DNA of 64,000 bases from Azolla pinnata (Eukaryota; Streptophyta; Polypodiopsida; Salviniales; Salviniaceae). Made by a program: the position numbers and the translations under genes. Of the stretch, positions 15,273 to 25,170 are shown piece by piece. How positions within the stretch are numbered: the first letter of the stretch is position 1; each line of letters opens with the position of its first letter. The stretch is taken from contig JBBBWG010027091.1 in NCBI GenBank assembly GCA_037176905.1, forward strand, positions 1 to 64,000. The letters run 5' to 3'. The notes under the pieces are model-generated. The model saw only the letters and a program-made list of their open reading frames with translations. It ran no database searches and was not told the DNA's origin.

Positions 15273-17381
15273 CTAGGAAGAAGAGGTGGTAGATAAGGAG
15301 AGTGCAGGACCCACCAAATTGTCGAGGAGCCGCCGCCTCTTTGCGATATGGATCGCTGGTGATGGTGGAAGCGGTATCGGGCTGAAGCATTTCGGGCAGC
15401 TGGGGCTGCTCTTCTTGAGCAATACATACATGAGGCACTTGGGGCAGACTGCAGTGGCCATGGTCGACTCGCTGAGCTTCGGCGAGGAGCCATGGCCCGA
15501 GGCCAGCAGCATCTTCTTCTCCGCCGGGGGCTGCTTGCTCATCTCCATCTTCATCATCTTCGGCACCGCGGGCCAATGCCAATCTTGGAGCTTTGCGCAG
15601 CAGAGCTCCCGGTCTCTCGGAGATGGTGCTGAAGGCTTGGAAGCTCGCGAGCGCGGAGTGGGCAGGCTGGTGAGCTTCAGATCCAAGTCCAGATCCGATC
15701 CATAGTCGTAGCTACTGCAGCTCTTCATCGCCGATGATGTCGAAGTTGCTGCGGAAGGGGGCGAAATCGCCAGGGAATGGGCATCCTCTGCCTGAGGGGT
15801 TAGAGCAAGGATCAGGGCAGCAGCTGTTGCCGCTGCTCTAGCTGATGCTGATGCTGATGATGCTGATGCTGATGATGCTGATGATGCCGATGCCGATGCC
15901 GATGCCGATGATGATGATGATGATGTAGTACTTTGAGCACTGGCATTATCATTCATCCTGTTACTGATGATCCCATTCCCATTCATCCTCATCATCATCA
16001 TCATCCTGCTCCTCTTTCTGAGCTTGCCCATTTCGAAGCCCGGCTTCTTCTTGATGAACACCTCGCCCGACTGCGCAAGCAAAAGATGCACAGGAATGCC
16101 CCACATGTGTGTCAGCATGGCATGGCATGAATGATGTGTGTAATGTGTGATACATGCCCACAAGCATCTGCCTTGCTTGCTCCTATGGCCAGCTGAATAT
16201 GCATACATGCATGTCCATATACAGATGATGATGCAAACATGCATGTATGTATGTATGTATGTGTGTATGTATACATTGTGTAGGTGCAAATCCCAACATC
16301 ATGTATAGATACATACATACTACATATAACATATACATATACATCTACAGCTGATTATACAGGTATGCATACATTGTGTAGGTGCAAATTGCAGATGTGC
16401 CCAACATCATGTATAGATACATACATATTACATATACATATACATATACATATACAGCTGATTGTGCGGTGTATATGCATACATTGGGTAGGTGCAAATT
16501 GCAGATGTGCCCAACCTCATGTATAGATACATACATATTGCATATACATATACAGATGATTATGCAGGTATGCATACATTGGGTAGGTGCAAATTGCAGA
16601 TGTGCCCAGCAACATCATGTATAGATACACATACATATGACATATTACATATACATATGATTATGCAGGTATGCATACATTGGGTAGGTGCAAATTGCAG
16701 ATGTGCCCAACAACATCATGTATTAGATATGAATGCACGGCCACATGGATGGGATGGGATGGATGTGTGCGAGCGAATCGAATGCGCATGTGCATGCGCG
16801 TGTGAAGGAACAATGTACCTATGCGTGTGCTCCATCGCATGCATGCATGCATGCATGTATGTGTGTGTATGCATGTGTGCGTGTGTGTGTGTGTATGTAT
16901 GTATGCGTGCATGTATGTGTGCGAATGATGCGTGGAGAAGAAGCGACCTAACCTTGAGGTCGAGGCATCGCTCCCAGCCGGGCGGAAGGGGCCGCTCCGC
17001 AGTCATGTGCTTGTGGTCCAGCTCCAGCTTCGCCATGGCCGAGCAGCCTTTCCCTGTCGTAGCAGCTATGGAGGAGGCGGCGGCGGTGGCGGAGCCCATC
17101 ATGAGCTGCTGGACCCGCGACGGGTCCTCATTCCATGCGGCGGCACCAGCGGCGGCGGGAAGAAGAGCCGCAGCTGCAGTCGAAGCAGCCGCAGACGAAG
17201 CAGAAGCAGAAGCAGAAGCAGAAGCAGAAGCAGAAGCAGCAGAGGAGGGAGGGGAGAGGGAAGGCGGGGAGGAGGAGGCGGAGGAGAAGGAAGGAGAAGG
17301 CGGAGGAGAAGGAAGCAGCAGGGGCAGGAGGAAGGGGCGCTCTGCAGGAGGAGGAGGAGGAGGCGGCGGCGCAGGTTTCAT
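15273..17381 (-). CDS. CURLY FLAG LEAF1-like protein (WW-type, EAR motif, C-terminal CPKC zinc ribbon)
   Basis: Two exons on the minus strand, 17381-16953 and 16070-15273, join in phase to 408 aa. Exon 1 is low-complexity Pro/Ser/Ala and ends with the first half of a WW domain, LPPGWERCLDLK (W136). Exon 2 continues SGEVF, then FIKKKPGFEM. Further on come an LxLxL (EAR-type) repressor motif LDLDLKL (about 270-276) and a C-terminal CPKC-LMYV...CPKC pair (C352, C355, C368, C371). That architecture, WW split by an intron then CxxC-x12-CxxC, is that of rice/Arabidopsis CFL1, a repressor of cuticle development acting with HD-ZIP IV factors. The zinc ribbon also resembles GIR1/GIR2. The second aromatic and the Pro of the WW fold are not visible. 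The start could lie further upstream; ATG 17381 is the first that avoids a hydrophobic low-complexity leader. Confidence 0.8.
16265..16735. repeat. ~100-bp minisatellite inside the CFL1-like intron
   Basis: About five units of 95-110 bp, each starting near GTAGGTGCAAATTGCAGATG (about 16280, 16377, 16487, 16583 and 16684). Each is followed by CATCATGTATAGATACATAC and an ACATAT-rich tail; the first unit lacks part of the core. The array fills over half of intron 16071-16952, and CATG/GTGT-rich simple sequence follows to about 16925. Confidence 0.9.
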
Positions 17382-17529
17382 GGCGAGCGAGCTATGGCAG
17401 AGGAAACAGGGAAGAAGAAGAAGAAGAAGAAGAAGATGAAGAAGACGAAGAAGAAGAAGGGCAATAATAATTGCGTGCAACAGAATAAATAAATAAATAA
17501 ATAAATAAATAGGGGCACGCGCGGCCTGC

Positions 17530-17680
17530 CACGTGGACGCCACGTAGGCGCCACGTGGGCGCCACGTGGGCTGGAAGCACGTGGTTCATGCCCCCCCCAT
17601 GCATGTGTGCATGCATGCATGTGTGCATGCATGCATGTGTGCATGCATGCATGCATTAATTGCTCCCGGTATCCCACGTG
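17530..17680. promoter_or_regulatory. G-box (CACGTG) array upstream of the CFL1-like gene
   Basis: CACGTG at 17530, 17552, 17563, 17578 and 17675 and CACGTA at 17541. The first four sites lie in an 11-bp tandem repeat of the type CACGTGGGCGC. The array sits about 150-300 bases before the ATG on the minus strand. CACGTGGC/G is the core of G-box and ABRE sites bound by bZIP and bHLH factors. The sites are seen; their use is inferred. Confidence 0.6.
17599..17656. repeat. CATG/TGCATGCA-rich simple repeat
   Basis: Alternating CATGCATG and TGTGCATG blocks; also matches RY-type (CATGCA) elements many times. Probably simple-sequence expansion. Confidence 0.8.
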
Positions 17681-17947
17681 CCCTTCATGTCCCGCATGCG
17701 TGCATGCATGCGCCCATCAAAACTTCGTTTCGCCGCCAACCTTATCCATTCATATGTCGGGGCGTAGATGCCGTATACGTATGCGTACGCACGTATACAC
17801 ATGCCGGGTGGTATTATACGCGTACACCGTACGCCTTCGCTGCGGCGGCATCATGCCTTGCTCGCCCCGCGTACTCCGTACGCAACGATCCCTCCCTCCC
17901 TTTTATTTTTGCCCCGTGAATCCGAGTCGGTCGGTTCCGTTTCCAGA

Positions 17948-18160
17948 TCTGCTCTGCTCTGCTCTGCTCTTCTCCGTTCCTGATCTGTGGCTCTCCGCTC
18001 TGCTCCGTTTCCTGTCTGAGCGGGTTCTGTTTCCCGCTCCCCCAGATCTTGTGGTTCTGCTCTGCTCTGCTCGATGTTCTGTTCCCTGATCCGTTCCCTG
18101 CTCTGCTCTGCTTGATGTTCTGTTCCCTGATCCGTTCTCTGCTCTGCTCTGTTCCGCTTT
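17948..18160. repeat. TGCTC-rich tandem repeat
   Basis: CTGCTCTGCTC runs alternate with GATGTTCTGTTCCCTGATCC, in at least three imperfect copies. Confidence 0.75.
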
Positions 18161-18254
18161 TATTTCGCAACCCAGATCAGAAGGAGGTGTCGATCTGGCG
18201 TTGGCATGTCGCCACCTTATCCATCCGCTTTTCCCCTCCCTCCTCACCGTCGCC

Positions 18255-18410
18255 ATCATCATTGTCAGTGGCATTGTCGTCATCATCATCATCATCATCA
18301 TCGTTGCCGCTGTCATCATCATCAGCAGTAGCAGCTACAGCAACAGTAGCAGCATCAACAACAGTAGCAGCAACAACAATAGTAGCAGCAGAAGCAACAA
18401 CATCATCGTC
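18255..18410. repeat. ATC, AGC and AAC trinucleotide repeats
   Basis: Runs of CATCAT, then GTAGCAGC/AACAAC triplets. Open frames through it are repeat artefacts. Confidence 0.85.
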
Positions 18411-19019
18411 ATCATACACGCGAATACCATGGAATCTGATGCAGAATTCATGCTTCACCGGGTCATTAATCCAGAACCGAACGACTTATCATCCGCGAAT
18501 CCACCGACGTGTCTTTCCCACGAACGACTGCCGTTCTTCGACCGACCAACGCCCTTTTGTTAGTCAGTTTAAGTGGATTGAGCGCGTTTTTTTCTTCTTT
18601 TTTTTTTTAAAGCAATCCTCTAGCTTCTAGATACGAGCTCGACGCAGATCTTTTCGCCATTGTTTTCCATGTGATTTCAAACCAAGTCAACGTAGAGCGC
18701 CCTGCAAAACCTCGGTCAGGCATCGTGCATCACATCTTTCAGGTCATGACGAATCCAATCGTGTTCCCAGTCGAGCAGAGAAAATGTTGTCAGAATTTCC
18801 TTCAACGGTTGTCTTTTGTGTTTATGGCTCCCCGTGCCTTCAACTGTGGAGAAGTTGCCTTGGTTTCACACTCCTCTGCCTTTGTTCATTGTATATGTTC
18901 ACCCAGTCTCAGAACATACATGCACAAACTACTCATGAGATTTGCTCACTCCAAGAGCCCAAAGATGAAGATCCACTCGCAACAAGATCATGCGATGGAA
19001 TCATACTCTACAAGCGTTG

Positions 19020-19500
19020 ATCATGGAGCTGCTTACTACAAGAGCTGATCATGGAACCGCTTACTACAAGAGCTGATCATGGAACCGCTTACTGCAAGAG
19101 CTGGTCAGGGAACTGCTAACTACAAGAGCTGGACATGGAGCTGCTTGCTACAAGACTTGATCATGGAACAATGGAACTCATTGCAGAACTCCTCGACACA
19201 AGCGCCGATCGTGGAATCGCTTGCTACAAGAGCTAATCATGGAACGATTGAACTGCTTCTGGGGAGCTCCTCAATGCAAGAGTCGATCATGGGCTATTCA
19301 CGGAGTTGCAACTCGATTACAAGAGCTGATTGTGGAGCTGTGACTCGATTACAAGAGCTGATTGTGGAGCTGTGACTCGATTACAAGAGCTGATTGTGGA
19401 GCTGTGACTCGATTACAAGAGCTAATCGTCGAGCTGCGACTCGATTCCAGGAGATGATCGTGGAGCTGCTCGATGCAGGAGCTGATCGTGGAGCCGCACG
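19020..19500. repeat. ~30-bp minisatellite
   Basis: The left part repeats TACAAGAGCTGATCATGGA with CCGCTTAC spacers. The right part (19320-19440) has four near-perfect ~31-bp units of GATTGTGGAGCTGTGACTCG followed by ATTACAAGAGCT. Units decay at both edges. Confidence 0.85.
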
Positions 19501-19549
19501 AAAGGCAGGTCTTTCGTTCGCCTGCTTGATCACGAAAAACTTCTTTCCG

Positions 19550-19805
19550 TAGCAGATCGATCGATCGTGTTACGATGCTTGCTCCCAAGAACTCAGATCG
19601 ACCGAGAAACTTCGTTCCGAAAGGATCGATTGATCGATCAAACTTCGTCCCATAACGATCGATCGATCAAACTTCTTTCTGTAAAAGATCGATCGATCGA
19701 TCGATTAAACTTCTTTCTGTAAAGATCGATCGATCCATCAAACTTCTTTCTGTAAAAGATCGATCGATTACGAACTCTCTCTCTGTCTCTCGATCGATCG
19801 ATTTT
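19550..19805. repeat. GATC-rich repeat, ~40-bp units
   Basis: Repeats of AAACTTCTTTCTGTAAAAGA followed by runs of GATCGATC. At least four units with variable GATC tract length. Confidence 0.8.
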
Positions 19806-19914
19806 GTCATGCGACTGCAACAAAATGAGGGAGTGTGTTTTTGAAGGTTAAATTCAAGCTGCAAAATTTTGAGGAAGGAAATCCAAGAAGGTTCGAGCGG
19901 GCATTTTCCCTCGT

Positions 19915-20000
19915 CGCCATTTCCCGCCGCGTCGTCTGCTTAGGGTTTTCCTGCGATTCTCTTCGCGCAAACGATTCCTGCTCCACGGCACTCCGATTCA
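19915..20000 (+). promoter_or_regulatory. Probable UFD1 5' UTR exon with telo-box
   Basis: TTAGGGTTT at 19940-19948 is followed by a pyrimidine-rich leader and a good donor (CAC|GTAAGC, GT at 20001). UFD1 coding begins at 21516, so this is a candidate leader exon. Transcript evidence is absent and the left boundary is a guess. Confidence 0.35.
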
Positions 20001-21515
20001 CGTAAGCGCTTCTCTCTTCTTCTTCTTCTTCTTCTTCTTCTTCTTGTTCTCGTCGTCGTTTTTCTCTGTGATTCGTTTTAGTTTTTCTTTTGTTCTTCGT
20101 CTGTGAATCGAAGCCACGCCCTTCCGTTCTCCTTTTTCCGGTGCCCGGAAGAGATGCTTCTGCTCTTTTCTCGTTCTTTTGTCTAGCAAAAATTGCTTTT
20201 TTTTTTCTTTTCGTGTCCGTTTTGATCTCTCTTGGGAGCATTTCTCTCGGTTTAGTTGCTGCCATACCTTTTGCAAATCCAGGCAGTTTAGAGGTCCTCC
20301 GCCCTTCTCGATACGGTGTCCTATTTGCATGCAAAGGTTGATCCCTGGCCTCGTCAATCTGATGATGAGATTGAGATTGGACAAATCCCTTAAAGTGGTT
20401 ACGAACGTTTTTGTAGATTTTTCTGTGAGGCATTCTTCTCAATTTTTATGTGAAAAGCAGTACTTATGTATGCGACGCTAGCAATTCATCAAATCGTCAC
20501 TAGATTGGCGCATGTTGATCTCAGTAGTTCGCTGTTATTGTAGATGTTGTGTAGCACTCAATGACGATTCTACTGTGATTGATGGATGACAATGATTCCA
20601 GTTGGCTTATTCTCTTGATTAAAAAGAAAGGAAGTCACTACCGCTGAATAAAACTTTGTATTTGTGCTGTGCACATTGTTCTTGTTAGATAAAGTTCTTC
20701 TAATTCTGCAGTATAAGAGGTCCTTTACGATTGCAACTGATCAGGCTTTGGGCATAGTAAATTAGTAGCTGAATATATCGTGTACACATGTATGACATCG
20801 GTGCCCAGTGCTTGTGCAGATAATTCATAGAGCCACATATAAGTGCTCGTCTAAATAGCCGATTGAATGAAACAATAGGGTACATTGTAAAAAGTGCTCC
20901 GTTATGCTTTATGAACAACCTATCATAACTGATTCTTTAGTTGACGGGTTTCTTTGATTAGCTCATAAGGTTGAGGGCTATTTTCCTAGGCTGTAGGAAT
21001 TTGACAATGTACATAGGAGTTACAGGAGAGAACTGGAAGGAGTGTACCTTCATCAGGTCATTGGGATCATTGCTTGTGATGTTTAATTGCCATAGAGGAC
21101 TCCTCAATGCTTGAAATAAACGTCATCATAGAACACTTGCATTCTTTGAATATAGAGTTCACTCACATCTATATTCATTGCGTGCACGTTAATTGTTCAC
21201 TTCATGCATGTGAACCATCTCCAGTGTCATTCTATACATGCATTTCATCAAGAAATTTAGCGATTTACTTCATCTATCTGTTTTTCCAACACGATTTCAT
21301 GATGTGTACCTATGGATGATTTTAGCATGTATTGGGTGTTAATGATAGATATTATCTCTTTGCCATACTTCGTTCTCGTAACATGGATCTAATATTAAAT
21401 GATTCTGGGAAAAAAATGCATAGTAATTTTTGCAGCTTGGCTGAAGTTTACTTTAGTCTATATTATCAATACAGAAGAGCTGGCGGGTTTCAATCATGTG
21501 CCTGATCCGTTTGCC

Positions 21516-23858
21516 ATGGTAATTATTAAAGTTTGGCATAATTCCTTTATTCTCAGTATATACGATGTTTATTTAATTGGTTGATCCATGCACATCACTG
21601 TACAAGGAACTCAGGAGGCTTTTCTTCTGAGATACATGCCATTACTTTTTGTTTTCTGTTTTGCAGTTTTATGGAGGATATGGGTACCCAGGTGGCACAT
21701 TCGAGCAGAACTATCGGTGCTACCCAACAAGTTTTATAGATAAAGTAGGTTGGTTCTTCATATAGTTGAAGGTTTTCTTTCATCCCCAGATGTTAACAGA
21801 AAATGTGATCGTTGTTGACAGCCCCAATTGGAGAATGGTGACAAAGGTATCATCATGTCTTTTGTTCCTGTCATAATTCCAATAGTTTTCTGACATATAC
21901 ATTGTCTTATTTTCTTGATTTGTTTTTGCAGTCATTATGCCTCCATCAGCACTTGATCGCTTAGGTATATACATTTCCATCTTTGCACTTTCCATTTCCA
22001 TGTTCATGCTACCAAACACATCAAAATGCATATGCTCATGCATACACCTGATTCCTTGTATATCTACGTACATCAAGCAAATTTACCGAAGAAAATTGCA
22101 CTTTGCGTTAAGTATTAGATCTGCACAAAAAAGTTCCTCGACTTCTTCCTAATCTTAGTGGTGTGCTTTTTTTACAGCATCACTGCGAATAGATTATCCA
22201 ATGCTGTTTCAATTACATAATGCTGCAACTGAGCGGATTTCGCACTGTGGAGTTCTGGAATTCATAGCTGAAGAAGGGATGATTTATATGCCTTATTGGG
22301 TACATCTCATTCTCTCTCCATTTTGTAGAGGCTATCCCATATATTATGTGCAGTTATAAGAGGCAGTGTTTTCTTTCTGTTCCAGTTGATGCAAAATATG
22401 CTGCTCTCAGAGGGAGACATAGTAAATGTTAAAAGTGCAACCTTGCCTAAGGGTAGTTACGTCAAACTGCAACCACATACCAAGGACTTTCTTGATATTT
22501 CAAATCCCAAAGCTGTGTGAGTATTGAAATCTACTTTTTCTTGCAGACGATTTATCTGTCTGCATTTTTTTGTTCATTCAACAATATGTTCTGAAGCTCT
22601 TGACAGATTAGAGACCACACTGCGGAACTTCTCATGTTTGACAGTTGGGGACAATATCATGGTTGCTTACAACAATAAAAAGTATTATATTGATATTATA
22701 GAGGCCAAACCATCATCCGCAATCACCATAATTGAAACAGATTGTGAAGTAGACTTTGCACCACCCTTGGATTACAAAGAGCCTGAGCCACTTCAACCTA
22801 TTAGCACTACGCCATCTGTTAATTCTACTGTTTCACAAGGTATTGCTATAGTTTTTGTCATAGCGTCACCCTGCTTACTATTTGTCCCTTAATTCCAATA
22901 ACTTATTCTGTTATGCAATGCCAGCTCAACCGGAACCAGAAGAGGCAGAAGCTCCTAAGTTCAATGCATTTACAGGCATTGGAAGGCGCCTTGATGGGAA
23001 ACCTTTAAAGTATTCTGCTGTGCCAGAAAATGTTTCAGCTGGTTCAACATCAGAATCTTCCAACCAGAAGCTCCCTATTTCAGCAACTGTAACTGCCCCT
23101 AGCAGCAGAGCAGCTGGAAAGTTGGTTTTCGGAGGCAGCAATGCAAAAGGAACTGTTCCTGCAAAGGTATCCATGGATATTGAAGAGAAAAACATGAAGC
23201 AAAACTTGTTGGGAATTGACAGAATGTATTCCAATTTAATTGCACAAACTAGTCGGCAATCCATATTTCATTGCATCTTAATGTGTAGAATGTATTAAAA
23301 ATGACAAAATATATCATACATTAAATGAAATATGAGAAACATTAAGATCAGAAACATCCGTATTACAGAAGTGGGGCAATAACAGAAAGGTCAAACATGT
23401 GCTCTTATCGTTACCATAAATGAAATTTTAACATCACATTGATTTACTTTGTCAATCAGTGACTAAATGTCAGATTAGTAGAGCAGTAGAGATTTATCAC
23501 TAATTTATTCAGCAGGGCTGGGAATTTTATTTCTCTAAACATGGATAGGTCACCCTTTTAAGTGCAAATACTTGATATAGTTATGAACTATGTGAGGTGA
23601 CTCTCTTCAGCGTAAATAATTGATGTAGTTATGAACTATGTCAAAACTTAGGAGGTCACCCTTTTAAGAGGTAAATAATTGGGTAGCTATGATATGTAAA
23701 AAATGTCTCTTTCTTGAAGTTTAAACTTCTTTTTTGTCTGAGTGGATGTATGTCTGTTGCAGCCGTTGCCAACAAAAGAACCACCGAAGGAGCCAAAGAA
23801 AGAGAATGAACCTAAATATGAGGCTTTCACTGGAAAGAAATACTCTTTAAAGGGCTAA
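21516..23858 (+). CDS. UFD1: UFD1, substrate adaptor of the CDC48-UFD1-NPL4 segregase
   Basis: Coding exons 21516-21518 (ATG only), 21667-21744, 21822-21846, 21932-21964, 22178-22299, 22386-22516, 22607-22839, 22925-23166 and 23763-23858 join in phase to 320 aa (Arabidopsis ~319). The UT3 double-psi barrel occupies about residues 10-185: [86 protein letters not shown]. Two short motifs follow, FNAFTGIGRRLDGKPL and the C-terminal YEAFTGKKYSLKG, typical of UFD1 and used for CDC48/NPL4 contact. UFD1 recognises polyubiquitin and delivers substrates for ERAD and chromatin extraction. The start matches the family (MF-x-GY...TFEQ) and puts an intron directly after the ATG. The frame stays open upstream, so a longer N-terminus cannot be excluded. 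Intron 23167-23762 has short degenerate repeats near 23520-23680. Confidence 0.95.
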
Positions 23859-25170
23859 ATTCAGGTTTCTAATAGTTGCTAGTGTAAAGAGTCATGGTGG
23901 CTCATGTACAGCTTGGAAGGTATAGAAATTTAATGTTCAATTGTTCACATCTGGTATTATATTAAAAATCTATGGCTATCAATGTCAATGGAACAATTTG
24001 AAATTACAGTTGTGCTTGAACATACTGTATATAATTTCTAATATTATTGTGCATTTGCCTCTGCTTCAAACGGCTGCATCCACTTGCTACCAAAGTAGGC
24101 TCCGTTGCATCTTGTATTTTCGCTGTTGTAATGTGGCATGCTGCAAAGGAAAAGAAATCCTGGAATAGGGAAGATCAAGAGAAGATGAGCACTTGAGCTA
24201 AAATTGTTATTGATTGGTAGCGCAAATTGCATAAAAATTGTTGAGAACAAGATCTTTGTATGATCAAAGACAAAAGCAGAGCTTGTGAAAGTTTCTGTTG
24301 AGGTTTTCAATGTCGTTGGATTGGAATCCTACTTTACTTTTTCTTTGTTATGCCTCTACAATTTGGAAGAGGAATTAAAAGTCAGCCACAAGGAATTCTG
24401 TTGCTAATACCTCCTCGCATAATGCTCTTAACTTCTCCATTGGTGTATGTTTGGGATGCCATGTTTGCATAGAAATTGAGCTCCAATTGTCAAATTCTTC
24501 TACGAGTGGTATACTCTGCAGATTTAATCGTCTTTCTATCTATTGTTGGAAGGGTGATTACAGAATTGCTACCGAAACCATCACGTTTGTGTCTTCCTGT
24601 GTTTGCCTCAGAAATCGATATACAAATAGAGGTTGATTCTTTGGCCATGCTGAAGCTTGACAAATATAGAAATCACTGGTCAAAATACCACTTCAATCTC
24701 GTGCAAATTCTACAACTTACTTGCAGATCGCAGCACGCATGGTTTTTGCCTTCCATAGATACAACGTAAACGCAGAAAAAGAAAAAACATCGTTACTCGA
24801 AAACTTTGAAAAAGAGGAAGCAAATACTAGAACTTGTTTCTGTAACGCCTGGAATTGAAAGTTCATGTCCAAATTTGTTTTGGCAAGGCGATCTTTCCTT
24901 TTTACGTGAAAAACGATAGCATCAAAAAAGAGGACGTGATTCTCTGCAAGTATTTGCTTGATAAACGAAAATTCGCAGCTGACAAATTATCGCACCATAA
25001 CCATTGCTTTGCTACGAGCTTTAGAGAACTCCTGCATGTTGAGTTGCCGATCTAGACTTTGGAAAAAAACAAACAAACTTTGCATCAATGTTGTACTTCA
25101 AATGATTCGATTTCCTTCCAAAAAAATGGCTGGAGCCACAACAATTACTGTACATCATTCTCGGTCTTGT
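23859..25170. other. Convergent intergenic region between UFD1 and CTNNBL1
   Basis: AT-rich 3' flanks of two convergent genes. Nothing recognised beyond presumed UTRs. Confidence 0.6.

Larger units (their letters stand above)
17382..21515. other. Divergent intergenic region between the CFL1-like gene and UFD1
   Basis: About 4.1 kb carrying both promoters. From left to right it has AAG/TTC and AATA simple repeats (17400-17510), the G-box array (17530-17583), and CATG-rich repeat (17599-17656). Then come TGCTC-type repeats (17948-18160), ATC/AGC/AAC trinucleotides (18255-18410), a ~31-bp minisatellite (19020-19500), GATC-rich repeats (19550-19805) and a probable UFD1 leader exon. No other gene seen. 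Confidence 0.6.

Noticed and set aside
16492-17439. Plus-strand open frame opposite the CFL1-like exon 1
   Set aside because: Shadow of the low-complexity exon and intron repeat; the minus strand carries the WW half and the correct splice phase.
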